DNA of 64,000 nucleotides from Halorubrum sp. 48-1-W (GCF_003287355.1 NZ_QMIM01000001.1:248001-312000); one strand, 5' to 3'. Counted from the first letter of the stretch, positions 1 to 9,226 are shown. Notes: a model not told the origin generated them from the letters alone. Program-made: numbers and translations.

Positions 1-33
1 GTTTCGGGCCTCCCGGGAGTTCGCAACGCCCGC

Positions 34-1296
34 CTACGCGAGCCTTTCGATGTTCTCGACGACGGCGTCGGCGAACTCGCTCGTGGCGAGTTTCTCGCCC
101 CCCTCGATCTGGCGGTGGAGGTCGTAGGTGACCTTCCCGGCGGAGATGGTCTCCTCGACGGCGTCGCGCACGAGGTCGGCGGCGTCAGACCAGCCGAGGT
201 ACTCCAGCATCTCGCGACCGGAGAGGATCATCGCGGTCGGGTTGACCTTGTCCTCGCCGGCGTACTTGGGTGCGGAGCCGTGGACGGGCTCGGCGAGCGC
301 GCGACCGTGGCCGTAGTTGACGCCGGGTGCGATCCCCAGCCCGCCGATCTGTGCGCCGGCGGCGTCGGACATATAGTCGCCGTTGAGGTTCATCGTCGCG
401 ATGACGGAGTATTCGCCCGTGCGAGTGAGGAGCTGCTGGAGCATGTTGTCGGCGATGCGGTCCTTCACGAGGATCGTCCCCTCGGGCTGCTCGCCGTCGT
501 ACTCGTCCCACAGCTCGTCCTCGGTGATGAACTCGTCGCCGTACTCCTCCTCGAGGAGTTCGTAGCCCCAGTCGCGGAACTGGGCCTCGGTGAACTTCAT
601 GATGTTGCCCTTGTGGACGAGCGTGACGGAGTCACGGTCGTTCGCGAGCGCGTAGTCGAACGCCTCGCGGATGAGCCGTTTGGAGGCGAACTCGGAGATC
701 GGCTTCACGCCGATCCCGATGGGACCGTCGTGGAGCACGTCCTCGACGCCCATGTCGTCTTCGAGGAACTCCCTGACCTGCTCGACCTCGTCGGTGCCGG
801 CCTCCCACTCGATGCCGGCGTACACGTCCTCGGTGTTCTCCCGGAAGGTGATCATGTCCATCGCCTCGGGGTTCTTCACGGGCGAGGGAACGCCCTCGAG
901 GTGGTAGGTGGGTCGCACGTTCGCGTACAGGTCGAGCGTCTGCCGGAGCGCGACGTTCAGCGAGCGGAAGCCGGAGCCGACCGGCGTCGTCATCGGGCCC
1001 TTGATCGCGACGCGGAACTCGCGGATCGCGTCGACGGTGTCGTCGGGGAGGTTCTCGCCGTACTTCTCGCGGGCGCTCTCGCCGCCGTACACGCGCATCC
1101 AGGCGATGGAGCGGCCGGTCGCCTCCGCGGCGGCGTCGAGCACCTGCTGGGCAGCCGGGCCGACGTCGGTTCCGATGCCGTCCCCGTGGAGGATCGGGAC
1201 GATCGGGTTCTCGGGGACGTTCAGTTCGCCCGTCTCCTCGTCGGCGAGCGTGATCCGTTCCCCGTCGTCGGGGACGTCGACCTTGTCGTAGCTCAT
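34..1296 (-). CDS. icd: Isocitrate dehydrogenase (probably NADP-dependent)
   Basis: The 420-residue product oxidatively decarboxylates isocitrate to 2-oxoglutarate in the citric acid cycle, in the cytoplasm. The sequence shows the HGDGIGTDV dinucleotide/substrate loop near residue 30, the isocitrate-binding segment RSLNVALRQ, NVRPTYHLEGV, and a C-terminal ATMNLNGDYMSDAAGAQIGG segment typical of the isocitrate/isopropylmalate dehydrogenase superfamily. Length fits haloarchaeal Icd. I chose the ATG at 1296 because homology begins there and a TATA-like box lies on the minus strand near 1322-1328, about 27-30 bp upstream. The reading frame stays open further upstream but that part is not conserved. 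NADP preference is inferred from family knowledge, not read from the sequence. Confidence 0.96.
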   Translation of the reverse strand: MSYDKVDVPDDGERITLADEETGELNVPENPIVPILHGDGIGTDVGPAAQQVLDAAAEATGRSIAWMRVYGGESAREKYGENLPDDTVDAIREFRVAIKGPMTTPVGSGFRSLNVALRQTLDLYANVRPTYHLEGVPSPVKNPEAMDMITFRENTEDVYAGIEWEAGTDEVEQVREFLEDDMGVEDVLHDGPIGIGVKPISEFASKRLIREAFDYALANDRDSVTLVHKGNIMKFTEAQFRDWGYELLEEEYGDEFITEDELWDEYDGEQPEGTILVKDRIADNMLQQLLTRTGEYSVIATMNLNGDYMSDAAGAQIGGLGIAPGVNYGHGRALAEPVHGSAPKYAGEDKVNPTAMILSGREMLEYLGWSDAADLVRDAVEETISAGKVTYDLHRQIEGGEKLATSEFADAVVENIERLA

Positions 1297-1394
1297 AACG
1301 GTCGTGGTTTCTCGCACCCCCGTAAAGTGCCTGCCGCTTTCCGAGTGCGGCGGGGCGGCCGGAGCGCCGGCTGGACGGCGTCGCTCGGTCGGGG

Positions 1395-2315
1395 TCACCC
1401 CGACAGCACCCGAACGTCGTGTTTCCGCACCCACCGATACCGACGACCACCCCACACGAACGTCCGACGCGCGAACGCGTACGCCATCAACCCGGGCATC
1501 GCGACCGCGGCCGGGGTCGCGAGCAGGAACGTCGGCCGCCGGAGCCCGGCCCACGCGTACGTCGCCCCGGAGAGCAGGGTCACGAACCCGGCCGCGGCGA
1601 CAGGCACTGCGAGACACAGCGTCGCGAACGTAACCGCGAGCGCGACGTTGACCGCGCTCGACCGGGGCGCGTGGTACCGGACGATCCACAGGAAGCGCAC
1701 GAGCCGCTCCAGCGAGGCGCGGATCGACCCCCCCGCGGGCACGACCCGCGTCCGTTTCACCGGCGTCACCTCGAGGTGTTCCGAGAGGGTCCCGTCGTCG
1801 CTGACGGCCCGTTCGAGGTCCGCACGGAAGGCGGACTCGTCGAGGTCGTCACGCTCGAAGACGACCGCGCCGCCCCACGCGATCCCGCCGGCGGCGATCG
1901 CGAGGGTCCCCCCGATGAGGTAGGCGGGCTCGAGGAGGACGCCGAGCGGATCGCGGCCGACGAAGACAGGCAGCTCCGTCGTCGGCCCCTGCCGTTCGTA
2001 GTCGGCGTGGAGGCGCTCGAGCCAGTCCGGCGGGTGGTGGAAGTCGTCGTCCGTCCAGACGATCCGGTCGCCCTCGGCCGTCGCCATCCCCGTAGCGATC
2101 GCGTGCGCCTTCCCGGAACACCCCGCCGGTTCGCCGGCGAGCACGACCCGAACCCCGGGGGGCGTCTCCCCCCGTCGGTCGGCGACCGGGTCGTCGGCGT
2201 CGTCCGCGATCACGAGGAGTTCGTCGTCCTCCTCCAGGGCCACGGCGACCTCCTCGCAGGCGTCGGTCCAGCGGACGGTCGGTAAGAGAACGGAGGTCGG
2301 CGGGGGGTCCGTCAC
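1395..2315 (-). CDS. Family 2 glycosyltransferase with C-terminal membrane helices
   Basis: This 306-residue protein resembles the ceramide-glucosyltransferase-like branch of GT2. It has an N-terminal nucleotide-sugar domain with a DxD-like cluster in IVWTDDDFHHPPDWL (about residue 92) and a GCSGKAHAIATGM segment, followed by hydrophobic stretches near residues 135-155 and 215-275 that should anchor it in the membrane. Substrate and acceptor cannot be read; surface glycolipid or glycoprotein synthesis is an inference. I chose the GTG at 2315 because an AT-rich box on the minus strand (about 2337-2346) is centred 27 bp upstream, as for other leaderless genes here. A TTG at 2342 in the same frame would add 9 residues. 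It is convergent with icd's upstream side and divergent from the asparaginase gene. Confidence 0.8.
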   Translation of the reverse strand: MTDPPPTSVLLPTVRWTDACEEVAVALEEDDELLVIADDADDPVADRRGETPPGVRVVLAGEPAGCSGKAHAIATGMATAEGDRIVWTDDDFHHPPDWLERLHADYERQGPTTELPVFVGRDPLGVLLEPAYLIGGTLAIAAGGIAWGGAVVFERDDLDESAFRADLERAVSDDGTLSEHLEVTPVKRTRVVPAGGSIRASLERLVRFLWIVRYHAPRSSAVNVALAVTFATLCLAVPVAAAGFVTLLSGATYAWAGLRRPTFLLATPAAVAMPGLMAYAFARRTFVWGGRRYRWVRKHDVRVLSG

Positions 2316-2463
2316 GGCCGGGGATTCGTCGGCCGGATACAAAAACTGGCGGTCGGACTCCGGGTGGCTCGTTCGTTGTCTGCCGGACCGCCGTCCTCCC
2401 GACCTCTGCTCTCCGGACCGCCGCTTTCCGGAGCCTTATACGGTCGCCCTCGGAGGGTCGACC

Positions 2464-3339
2464 ATGCGCGTGATACTCCACGGCGGCGCGGGCGGCGCTC
2501 CCGACGAACCCGAACCGAGAGGGGCGGTCCTCGACGAGGCGGCCGAGGCGGGGGCCGCGACGGCGACCCCGCTCGACGCGGTCGAGACGGGGATCCGCGT
2601 CCTCGAATCGAGTCCCCGCTTCAACGCGGGGGTCGGCGGCGCGGTCCAGTCCGACGGAGTCGTCCGCACGGACGCGGGCGTCATGACCGCGGACCGCGCG
2701 GTCGGCGCGGCCTGCTCGATGCCGGGCGTCGAACACGCCGTCTCCGCGGCACGGGTCGTGATGGAGGAGACGCCGCACGTCCTCGTTTCGGGCGAGCACG
2801 CGGTCGAACTCGCCGTGGACTTCGGCGTCGAGACCGGCGTCGACCTCCTGACCGACGAGAAACGCGAGCGCTACGAGGCCGAGGCCCCGCCGGAGGGGTC
2901 ACCGAGCGAGCACCTCGAGTGGCTGGAGGCGCGGTTCGGCTCCGGCGGCGACGCTACGGCCCCCGACCACGACACGGTCGGCGCGGTCGCGACGGACGGC
3001 GAGACGTTCGCGGCGGCTACCTCCACCGGCGGGCGCTCGTTCGCGCTCGCGGGGCGCGTCGGCGACGTCCCACAGGTCGGCTCGGGCTTCTTCTGTACGG
3101 ACGCCGGCGGCGCGAGCGCGACGGGGGCCGGCGAGGACATCACCCGGGTCACGCTCACGCGCCGGGCGGTCGACCTGCTCGAGGAGGGGTTCGACGCCGA
3201 GACTGCGGCCGACCGCGCGATGGCGGAGTTCGAGGCGGTGACGGGCTCGGACGCGGGCGTGATCGTCTGTGGCGACGACGGCGTCGGTAGCGCGTTCAAC
3301 ACCGAGGCGATGCAGACGAGCGTCGCGGTTAGCGAGTAA
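2464..3339 (+). CDS. Isoaspartyl peptidase / plant-type L-asparaginase (Ntn hydrolase)
   Basis: The product (291 aa) is an N-terminal-nucleophile hydrolase expected to cleave asparagine or beta-aspartyl peptides after autoproteolysis. The N-terminus HGGAGG and the [13 protein letters not shown] segment are family hallmarks. The autocleavage site is DHD-T-VGAVA with Thr171 as the new N-terminal nucleophile, followed by ATSTGG. About 25 acidic residues in the linker before Thr171 are typical of halophiles. A TTATA box at 2436-2440 lies 27 bp before the ATG, indicating a leaderless transcript. Whether peptides or free asparagine are the main substrate cannot be decided. Confidence 0.9.
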   Translation: MRVILHGGAGGAPDEPEPRGAVLDEAAEAGAATATPLDAVETGIRVLESSPRFNAGVGGAVQSDGVVRTDAGVMTADRAVGAACSMPGVEHAVSAARVVMEETPHVLVSGEHAVELAVDFGVETGVDLLTDEKRERYEAEAPPEGSPSEHLEWLEARFGSGGDATAPDHDTVGAVATDGETFAAATSTGGRSFALAGRVGDVPQVGSGFFCTDAGGASATGAGEDITRVTLTRRAVDLLEEGFDAETAADRAMAEFEAVTGSDAGVIVCGDDGVGSAFNTEAMQTSVAVSE

Positions 3340-3355
3340 GGGGCCGCGACCGCGT

Positions 3356-3480
3356 CTCACGCCTCCCCAGCCTCGGCCTCGGCGACCCGCCGGAACCGCC
3401 GGCGGGTCCCCTCGGCCTCCCTCGCGCGGGCTCCGAGCGGCCGGCGGTCGCTCGGAGGCGCGCGCCGACCGCGGAGCCGA
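3356..3480. repeat. Dispersed hairpin repeat, diverged copy C
   Basis: The segment between the asparaginase gene and cofD opens with the 20-bp signature CTCACGCCTCCCCAGCCTCG (3356-3375), identical in two other intergenic places (10383-10402 and 25108-25127). It continues with a 10-bp perfect stem (GACCCGCCGG with CCGGCGGGTC). The downstream AT-rich hairpin present in the other copies is missing, so this is a truncated or diverged member. It is non-coding as far as I can see. Confidence 0.6.
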
Positions 3481-3512
3481 GGATACAAATCCGCCCCCCG
3501 CCTTCCGGGCGT

Positions 3513-4508
3513 ATGGTCACGTTCCTCGCGGGCGGCACGGGAACGCCGAAACTGCTCGAGGGCGCGAGCGCCGTCCGGGACCTCGGCGACGTGACGGTCG
3601 TCGCCAACACGGGCGACGACGTCGAGCTCGGCGGCCACCTCGTCTGCCCGGACGTCGACACCGTGCTGTTCGCCGGGGGCGACGTCCTCGACAGGGAGCG
3701 CTGGTGGGGGATCGACGGCGACACCACCGAGACCCACGACGAGCTCTCGCGGCTCGCGGCGTCCGCCGGGTTCGACCCCGGACCGCGCTACCTCGACGAC
3801 GACGCCCAGACCGCGGGCCGTGCGATAGCCCGCTGGCGGCGCTTCTCCGGCGTCGCGGAGTTCATGGAGATCGGTGACCGCGACCGCGCGGTCCACCTCA
3901 CGCGGACCGGGCTCCTCGACGAGGGGCACACCCTCACCGAGGTAATCGGGACCCTCGCGGACGTCTTCGGCCTCGACGTCGACCTGCTACCGATGTCCGA
4001 CGACCCGGTCGCGACGCTGGTTCACACGGAGGCGGGCGGGACGCTCCACTTCCAGGAGTACTGGGTCGCCCGCCGCGGCGAGCCGGCCGTCGCCGACGTG
4101 GAGTTCCGCGGCGCGGACGCGGCCGAGCCGACCGACGCGGTCCGCGAGGCGCTCGCCGAGCCCGTCGTGATCGGCCCGTCGAACCCCGTGACGAGTATCG
4201 GCCCGATGCTCTCGATCCCCGGGATCGAACCCGCCCTGGCGGCGACGCCCGTCGTCGCCGTCTCGCCGTTCGTCGGCGACGAGGTGTTCTCCGGACCGGC
4301 CGCCGAGCTGATGGCGGGGGTCGGGCTCGAGCCGTCGACCGCGGGGGTCGTCGACGCCTACCCGTTCGCGGACGCGTTCGTCCTCGACCCCGACGACCCG
4401 ACCGAGCCGGACCGCCACGTCGAACGGACCGACGCCCGGATCGACGACGTCGACGACGCCGCGCGCGTCGTCCGCGCGTGCGAGAACGCGCTGGAGGCGG
4501 TGTCGTGA
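3513..4508 (+). CDS. cofD: 2-phospho-L-lactate transferase (coenzyme F420 biosynthesis)
   Basis: CofD (331 aa) joins the activated 2-phospholactate moiety to 7,8-didemethyl-8-hydroxy-5-deazariboflavin (Fo) to make F420-0. The N-terminus carries [15 protein letters not shown], the CofD nucleotide-like loop, then [19 protein letters not shown] and [15 protein letters not shown]; the C-terminal half contains [18 protein letters not shown]. All are family signatures. An ATACAAAT box near 3483-3490 sits about 27 bp upstream of the ATG. The stop overlaps the GTG of the next gene by 4 bp (GTGA), the first of three such overlaps, so cofD heads a translationally coupled operon of four genes. Confidence 0.95.
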   Translation: MVTFLAGGTGTPKLLEGASAVRDLGDVTVVANTGDDVELGGHLVCPDVDTVLFAGGDVLDRERWWGIDGDTTETHDELSRLAASAGFDPGPRYLDDDAQTAGRAIARWRRFSGVAEFMEIGDRDRAVHLTRTGLLDEGHTLTEVIGTLADVFGLDVDLLPMSDDPVATLVHTEAGGTLHFQEYWVARRGEPAVADVEFRGADAAEPTDAVREALAEPVVIGPSNPVTSIGPMLSIPGIEPALAATPVVAVSPFVGDEVFSGPAAELMAGVGLEPSTAGVVDAYPFADAFVLDPDDPTEPDRHVERTDARIDDVDDAARVVRACENALEAVS

Positions 4509-5317
4509 GCCCTCCGTCGGCTCCGTCAACGCCGGCGACCCCCGCGGAGCCGTTCCTCGTCGCCGCCAGCCTCAGCGGCGAGTCGGACGCCGCGTGGGCG
4601 CGGACCGCCGGCGAGCACGTCGACCGTGCGGTGCTGGGCGGGATCGCGCTCGACCCGGCGAGCCGTGAGGCTGCCCGCGACCTCGTCGCCCGCGGGCGCT
4701 CCGAGTTCCTCCCCGCGGATCCGATCGCGTGGATCGATCGGGAGTTGCGCGCGCTCGCGGACGCGCCGGTCCGCCCCGGGGTCAACGTCAGGAGCGCGAC
4801 GGTCGAGCCGGTCCGCGAGGCGGCCGCGGTCTGTGCCGACCACGGGGCGATATGTGAGATCAACGCCCACTGCCGCCAGCCGGAGCTCCGCGCGGTCGGT
4901 TGCGGTGAGACCCTGCTTTCGGACCGCGAGCGGCTCGCCGACTACGTCACGGCCGCGGCGGAAACGGGCGCGACGACGGGCGTGAAGGTCCGCGCGGAGG
5001 TCGAGGGCGTCGACCTCGCCGTGGTCGCCCGCGCGGTCGCGGCCGCGGGCGCGGACTGGATCCACGTCGACGCGATGGACTCGGAGGCGGTCGTCGCCGA
5101 GGTCGTCGACGCGATGGACTCGGAGGCGGTCGTCGCCAACAACGGCGTCAGGGATCGAGCGACGGTTCGCGAGTACGCCGAATACGGAGCCGACGCGGTG
5201 AGCGTCGGCCGACCGAGCGACGACCCGCGGGTCCTCTCCCGGGTCGCGGACGCGGTCGCGGACTGGCGCGAGGGGGAACTGATCGGTCGCGCCGACGGGC
5301 GGGAGGTCTCGCCGTGA
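4505..5317 (+). CDS. tRNA-dihydrouridine synthase-like flavoenzyme
   Basis: This 270-residue TIM-barrel protein belongs to the Dus/dihydropyrimidine dehydrogenase-like superfamily. The segment [12 protein letters not shown] (about residues 118-129) contains the conserved Asn and the catalytic-type Cys, and the C-terminus has the phosphate-binding DAVSVGRP. The N-terminus is short compared with true DusA/B, so the substrate may not be tRNA. The GTG at 4505 overlaps the cofD stop by 4 bp; an upstream ATG at 4478 would create a 31-bp overlap and is less likely. A 39-bp period direct repeat (copies 5066-5098 and 5105-5137) duplicates [11 protein letters not shown] inside the barrel, a possible recent insertion. 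Its position in the cofD operon suggests a deazaflavin-related role, but this is inference. Confidence 0.8.
   Translation: MSPPSAPSTPATPAEPFLVAASLSGESDAAWARTAGEHVDRAVLGGIALDPASREAARDLVARGRSEFLPADPIAWIDRELRALADAPVRPGVNVRSATVEPVREAAAVCADHGAICEINAHCRQPELRAVGCGETLLSDRERLADYVTAAAETGATTGVKVRAEVEGVDLAVVARAVAAAGADWIHVDAMDSEAVVAEVVDAMDSEAVVANNGVRDRATVREYAEYGADAVSVGRPSDDPRVLSRVADAVADWREGELIGRADGREVSP
5066..5137 (+). repeat. In-frame 39-bp tandem duplication inside the Dus-like gene
   Basis: Two identical 33-bp blocks (5066-5098 and 5105-5137) sit 39 bp apart and encode [11 protein letters not shown] twice. The spacing is a multiple of three, so the reading frame is kept. It falls in the barrel strand/helix region before the phosphate-binding site. 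Confidence 0.9.
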
Positions 5318-6381
5318 CTCCCCCACGTCCGTCGCGTGTTCCGCACGCTCCGCACGCGCCGCGTTCCCGCGCTCCCGCGGACGACGCCACCCTCGCGCTC
5401 CTCCTCGAGGTCGCGGGAACGCCGAAGCCGGGGAACGTCGACCGACACAGGGACCTCGCGGACCTCCGGTTCGAGGCGTTCCTCGGCGGCGCGGTCGGGG
5501 CCCGCGACGGGATCGAGCGCGCGGCCCGCGGCGGGGCGGTCGGCCACGCCTTCGAGCGCGCGGTCGCGGGGATGGCCGCTCGGGCGGGGACGAACACGCA
5601 GTTCGGCTGTCTCCTGCTCCTCATTCCGCTCCTCCGTGCGACCGACGACGGCGACCTCTCGCCCGACGGCCTCGACCGCGTGACCCGGGGGACTACCGTC
5701 GACGACGCGGTCGCGTTCTACCGGGCGTTCGAGCACGTCGACGTCGCGGTCGGGGACCCGCCGGACGACGCGGCCGACCTCGACGTGCGCTGTGGGGGCG
5801 ACGCCGAGCCGACCCTCCGCGACCGCGGGCTCACGCTCCGTGACGTGCTGGCCACGTCCGCAGTCGTCGACGGCTCGGCGGACGGCGGGACCGGCGACCG
5901 CGTCCCCGACCGTAACGCCCAGGAGTGGGTCGGGGGGTTCCCCCGGACGTTCCGCGCCGCCGAGTGGATCTGCGCCGACGAGGGGCCGCTGACGGACCGG
6001 ACAGCGAGAGCCTTCCTCGGCCTGCTCGCGACCGAGCCCGACACGCTCGTCGCGACGGCTCACGGTCCGGGGGTCGCCTGCGAGGCGAGCGCGGAGGCAC
6101 GCGCGATCGTTTCGGCCGGTCAGGACGTTCCCGACGCTGAGTTCGTTCCCGACGCTGAGTTCGTTCCCGACGCCGAGTTCGTTCCCGACGCCGAGTTCGT
6201 TCCCGACGCCGACGCGGTCCACGCCGTCGACCTCGACGCAGTCGAGGAGTTGGCTACGTCGTTCGTCGACCGCGGGATCAACCCGGGGACGACCGCGGAC
6301 CTCACCTGTGCGGCGCTGTACGTCGCGCTACGGCGCGGGGCGAGCCTGGACGGGAGCGACCGGAACGGAGTGGACACGTGA
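5314..6381 (+). CDS. CitG-like triphosphoribosyl-dephospho-CoA synthase family protein
   Basis: The 355-residue product matches the CitG/MdcB family, whose bacterial members make the 2'-(5''-triphosphoribosyl)-3'-dephospho-CoA precursor of citrate or malonate lyase. Family segments are visible: GTPKPGNVDRHRD near residue 30, ARAGTNTQFGCLLLLIPL near residue 90, and GINPGTTADLTCAALYVAL near the C-terminus. No citrate lyase is seen, so the archaeal role is probably different; linkage to cofD and DUF447 suggests cofactor metabolism. The GTG start overlaps the preceding stop by 4 bp. Near residues 272-300 an 18-bp minisatellite encodes VPDAEF four to five times, an acidic spacer between conserved blocks. 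Confidence 0.82.
   Translation: MTPPRPSRVPHAPHAPRSRAPADDATLALLLEVAGTPKPGNVDRHRDLADLRFEAFLGGAVGARDGIERAARGGAVGHAFERAVAGMAARAGTNTQFGCLLLLIPLLRATDDGDLSPDGLDRVTRGTTVDDAVAFYRAFEHVDVAVGDPPDDAADLDVRCGGDAEPTLRDRGLTLRDVLATSAVVDGSADGGTGDRVPDRNAQEWVGGFPRTFRAAEWICADEGPLTDRTARAFLGLLATEPDTLVATAHGPGVACEASAEARAIVSAGQDVPDAEFVPDAEFVPDAEFVPDAEFVPDADAVHAVDLDAVEELATSFVDRGINPGTTADLTCAALYVALRRGASLDGSDRNGVDT
6127..6213 (+). repeat. 18-bp coding minisatellite (VPDAEF repeats)
   Basis: Four full 18-bp units (6127-6144, 6145-6162, 6163-6180, 6181-6198) and a partial fifth encode VPDAEF in the CitG-like protein. The first two units carry GCT and the later ones GCC at the Ala codon, showing slight divergence along the array. 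Confidence 0.95.
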
Positions 6382-7034
6382 CCGTGAGCCCCGACGGCTG
6401 GCCGGTCGACCTTCGGGGGGTCACGGAGTCCGTCGTCGCCACCCTCGGCCCCAACGATCGGTGGAACGTCGCCGCGCTCGGACTCCACGCACCGGACGCA
6501 CCCGACGACCCCGTCACGGCGAGAACGTACGGGCGGACCCGGACCTGGCGGAACTTCACCGAGCGCGGCGGCGGCGTGGTCCAGTTCACCGTCGACCCGC
6601 GGGAGTTCGTCGACGCGGCGCTGACCGTCCGCGAGGAGCCCGAGCCCGTCCTCCCCGGTGCGGACGCCTGGGTCGAGGTGCGCGCGACGGAGGTCGACCG
6701 CGAGCGTCGGGGCGACACCACCGTGCGGACGTGGGCGCTCGAGCCCGTCGAGAGCGCGGTGGTCTCGGAGCGAGTGCCGACCGTCAACCGCGGGTTCGGC
6801 GCGGTCGTCGACGCCACGGTGGCCGTCTCGCGGCTCGACGTCCCCGGCTACGACACGGCGGAGCTGCTCGACCGACTGCGGTACTTCGCCGACGTCGTCG
6901 ACCGCTGTGGCGGCCCGGCCGAGCGGGAGGCGTTCGCGCGGATCGACGGGGCGACCGACTGGCGCGCGCTCGCGGCGGACCGCGGGCTCGACGTCGTCGA
7001 CGTCGCGGACGGGGAGCCTTCCGGCTCGTCGTGA
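6378..7034 (+). CDS. DUF447 family flavin-reductase-like protein
   Basis: This 218-residue protein looks like the DUF447 family, which adopts an FMN-binding split-barrel fold and is common in methanogens and haloarchaea. Supporting segments are TVNRGFGAVVDATVAVSR and YDTAELLDRLRYFADVVDRCGG. It starts with a GTG whose first four bases overlap the preceding stop, making it the last gene of the cofD operon. Flavin or deazaflavin binding is inferred from the family and the operon; no reaction is established. Confidence 0.8.
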   Translation: MTVSPDGWPVDLRGVTESVVATLGPNDRWNVAALGLHAPDAPDDPVTARTYGRTRTWRNFTERGGGVVQFTVDPREFVDAALTVREEPEPVLPGADAWVEVRATEVDRERRGDTTVRTWALEPVESAVVSERVPTVNRGFGAVVDATVAVSRLDVPGYDTAELLDRLRYFADVVDRCGGPAEREAFARIDGATDWRALAADRGLDVVDVADGEPSGSS

Positions 7035-7156
7035 CCCGGCCGGCTTGCCGTCTCCCGGATGACTCGTCGTTCTGGGTCCTCGACGGCCCGATCCCTCCGT
7101 ACAGCCGCTCGCGCGGGAACGAACCCTTTTAGTTCGGCCCGCGGGTATCGCTCGGT

Positions 7157-7351
7157 ATGGCCATCAAGCCCAAGTACATCAAACAGCTCGCGAACGTCCT
7201 CTTGGAGCGATACCCCGAGTCGTTCAACACCGACTTCGAGACGAACAAGGAGAGCGTCTCCGCGCTGACGACCGTCGAGTCGAAGGGCGTCCGCAACCGC
7301 ATCGCCGGTTACATCACCCAGAAGAAGTCGCAGGCGGCCGCTTCGGCCTGA
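7157..7351 (+). CDS. rps17e: 30S ribosomal protein S17e
   Basis: The 64-residue product is the archaeal/eukaryotic small-subunit protein S17e, complete and with the canonical N-terminus MAIKPKYIKQLANVLLERYP and the VRNRIAGYITQKK core. A TTTTAG box at 7127-7132 is centred 27 bp before the ATG, so the mRNA should be leaderless. It follows the cofD operon on the same strand but has its own promoter. Confidence 0.98.
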   Translation: MAIKPKYIKQLANVLLERYPESFNTDFETNKESVSALTTVESKGVRNRIAGYITQKKSQAAASA

Positions 7352-7430
7352 TTTTCGGGTTTCGACGTCCGACCCCGTAGCTGACCTGCCGGCGCACGTT
7401 TATACCGCAAGCCGCGGCCACCCCGTCTGG

Positions 7431-8666
7431 ATGGACACCCTCGTCCGGCCGGTGGTCGATCCGGCCTTCGCCGGAGCCGCGCTCGCGTTCCTCCTCTGTG
7501 GCGCTGTGCTCGGGACCGCGAGCGGGCTGGTTCCCGGACTCCACGCGAACAACTTCGCGCTACTGCTCGCCGGGATCGCCCCGTCGATCCCCGCCGACCC
7601 CCTGCTCGTCGGCGTCGCCATGCTCGGCGCGGGAGTCGTCCACTCGTTCCTCGACATCGTCCCCGCGCTCGCGCTCGGGGTACCCGACGCGGCGACCGCC
7701 GTCGCCGCGCTGCCCGGCCACCGACTCGTCGTCGCCGGGCGCGGCCGCGAGGCGCTCCGGCTCTCGGCGGTCGGCTCCGGGCTCGCGGTCGCGCTGGCGG
7801 TGCCCCTTGCCGTCCCGATCACCTGGGTCATGGCGCGGGGGTATCCGACCGTCCGGGCGCATCTCCCCCTCCTGCTCGGGGTCGTCGTCGCCTTCCTCGT
7901 CGTCACCGAGTCCTCGAAGCGGGCCGCCGTCGGCGGGCTCGTCGCCTTCCTCGCGAGCGCCGCGCTCGGCGTTGCCACCCTCGACGTCGACCCGTCCGCA
8001 CCGCTGGACGCGGGCGGCGTGCTCGCCCCGCTCTTCTCGGGGCTGTTCGGCGCGCCGGTCCTCGTCGACGCGCTCGGCGGCGAGGGTGTCCCGCCGCAGT
8101 CGGACGCGCGGATCACGATGGGGAGACGCGACCTCGGCGTCAGCGCGACCGCGGGGTCGCTCGCCGGCGCGGTCGTCGGCTACGTCCCGGGGATCTCGGC
8201 GGCGATCGCCTCGGTCGCGGCGTTGCCCGCGGTCCCGCGGAGCGAGGCGGACCGCGGCTTCATCGTCGCCACGAGCGGGGCCAACACGGCCAACACCGTG
8301 TTCGCACTGTTCGCGCTCGTCGCCCTCGGGACGCCCCGAACCGGCGTCACCGTCGCGATCGACCGCGCCGAGGTGCCGCTCGCGTTGCCGATCCTCCTCG
8401 TCGCGATGGCCACCGCGGCGGCCTGCGGGTTCGCGCTCCTCCTCCTCGTCGGGGACGCGTACCTGCGTGCGGTCGGGAACGCCGACTACACCCGGCTCTC
8501 CGTCGGCGTCCTCTGTCTGCTCTGTCTCGTTTCCTACGCGTTCGCGGGTGCCTTCGGCGTCGGCGTCTTCGTCGTCGCCGCGGTGCTCGGTCTCGTCCCG
8601 CCGCGGCTCGGCGCGCGGCGCGTCCACCTGATGGGCGTGCTGATCGGGCCGCTGATGTTGGGGTGA
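7431..8666 (+). CDS. TctA-family (DUF112-like) polytopic membrane protein
   Basis: The 411-residue protein resembles the large permease subunit TctA of tripartite tricarboxylate transporters. The N-terminus has [20 protein letters not shown], and the middle has [13 protein letters not shown] plus [15 protein letters not shown], matching the repeated glycine/proline-rich signature of the family. About ten hydrophobic segments are visible. No TctB or TctC partner lies nearby, which is usual for this archaeal branch, so it may act alone; the substrate is unknown. TTTATA at 7399-7404 is centred 27-29 bp before the ATG (leaderless). Confidence 0.82.
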   Translation: MDTLVRPVVDPAFAGAALAFLLCGAVLGTASGLVPGLHANNFALLLAGIAPSIPADPLLVGVAMLGAGVVHSFLDIVPALALGVPDAATAVAALPGHRLVVAGRGREALRLSAVGSGLAVALAVPLAVPITWVMARGYPTVRAHLPLLLGVVVAFLVVTESSKRAAVGGLVAFLASAALGVATLDVDPSAPLDAGGVLAPLFSGLFGAPVLVDALGGEGVPPQSDARITMGRRDLGVSATAGSLAGAVVGYVPGISAAIASVAALPAVPRSEADRGFIVATSGANTANTVFALFALVALGTPRTGVTVAIDRAEVPLALPILLVAMATAAACGFALLLLVGDAYLRAVGNADYTRLSVGVLCLLCLVSYAFAGAFGVGVFVVAAVLGLVPPRLGARRVHLMGVLIGPLMLG

Positions 8667-8778
8667 CCGGTCGGGGCGGCGGTCCGAGGGGAGCCGGACG
8701 CCGATCCCGCGGCCGTGGACGTCCCCGGCGCGAGGGCAAAGAACAACGGTTAAACGTCACGCGACGGTGAGAACTGGT

Positions 8779-8958
8779 ATGAGCGATACCGAAAGCCGGG
8801 GCACGAAACAGTGTGTCTCCTGTGGCATCCAGGTGTCCGGGATGAACGCCGCGCGGTTCGCCTGCCCGGACTGTGGCGCGACGATCCACCGGTGTGCGAA
8901 GTGCCGGAAGCAGAGCAACCTGTACGAGTGTCACGAGTGTGGCTTCCGGGGGCCCTGA
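8779..8958 (+). CDS. Zinc-finger mini-protein (HVO_2753-like)
   Basis: The 59-residue product contains four CxxC knuckles (CVSC, CPDC, CAKC, CHEC) and ends in [11 protein letters not shown]. This is the hallmark of the haloarchaeal protein typified by Haloferax HVO_2753, which as I recall binds two zinc ions. A TTAAA box at 8750-8754 lies 27 bp before the ATG at 8779; an in-frame GTG at 8767 would be inconsistent with that promoter. The stop is one base before the EF-1beta start, so the two genes form an operon, placing it beside the translation machinery. Its precise function is not readable. Confidence 0.93.
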   Translation: MSDTESRGTKQCVSCGIQVSGMNAARFACPDCGATIHRCAKCRKQSNLYECHECGFRGP

Positions 8959-8959
8959 G

Positions 8960-9226
8960 ATGGGGGACGTCGCCGCCAAGATCAAGGTCATGCCGAACAG
9001 CCCCGAGGTCGACCTCGACGAGCTTCAAGACGAGCTGGAAGCCGCCCTCCCGCAGGGCGCGCGCATCCGCGGTTTCGAGCGCGACGACGTCGCCTTCGGG
9101 CTCGTCGCACTGCTCCCGACCGTGATCGTCCCCGACGACGCGGGCGGCACCGAGGCCGTCGAGGAGGCGTTCGCCGAGGTCGAGTCAGTCGAGTCCGTCG
9201 CCGTCGAGAACGTCGGCCGCCTCTAG
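8960..9226 (+). CDS. ef1b: Translation elongation factor 1-beta (aEF1B)
   Basis: This 88-residue protein is the archaeal guanine-nucleotide exchange factor for EF-1alpha. It shows the [18 protein letters not shown] start, the [15 protein letters not shown] core and the C-terminal VAVENVGRL expected of aEF1B. The ATG is separated by one base from the stop of the zinc-finger gene, so translation is probably coupled. Length is exactly as in other haloarchaea. Confidence 0.96.
   Translation: MGDVAAKIKVMPNSPEVDLDELQDELEAALPQGARIRGFERDDVAFGLVALLPTVIVPDDAGGTEAVEEAFAEVESVESVAVENVGRL

Noticed and set aside
32-1689. N-terminal extension of isocitrate dehydrogenase to 551 residues
   Set aside because: The extra 131 residues are Arg/Pro-rich and unlike any Icd, while the TATA box and homology support the start at 1296.
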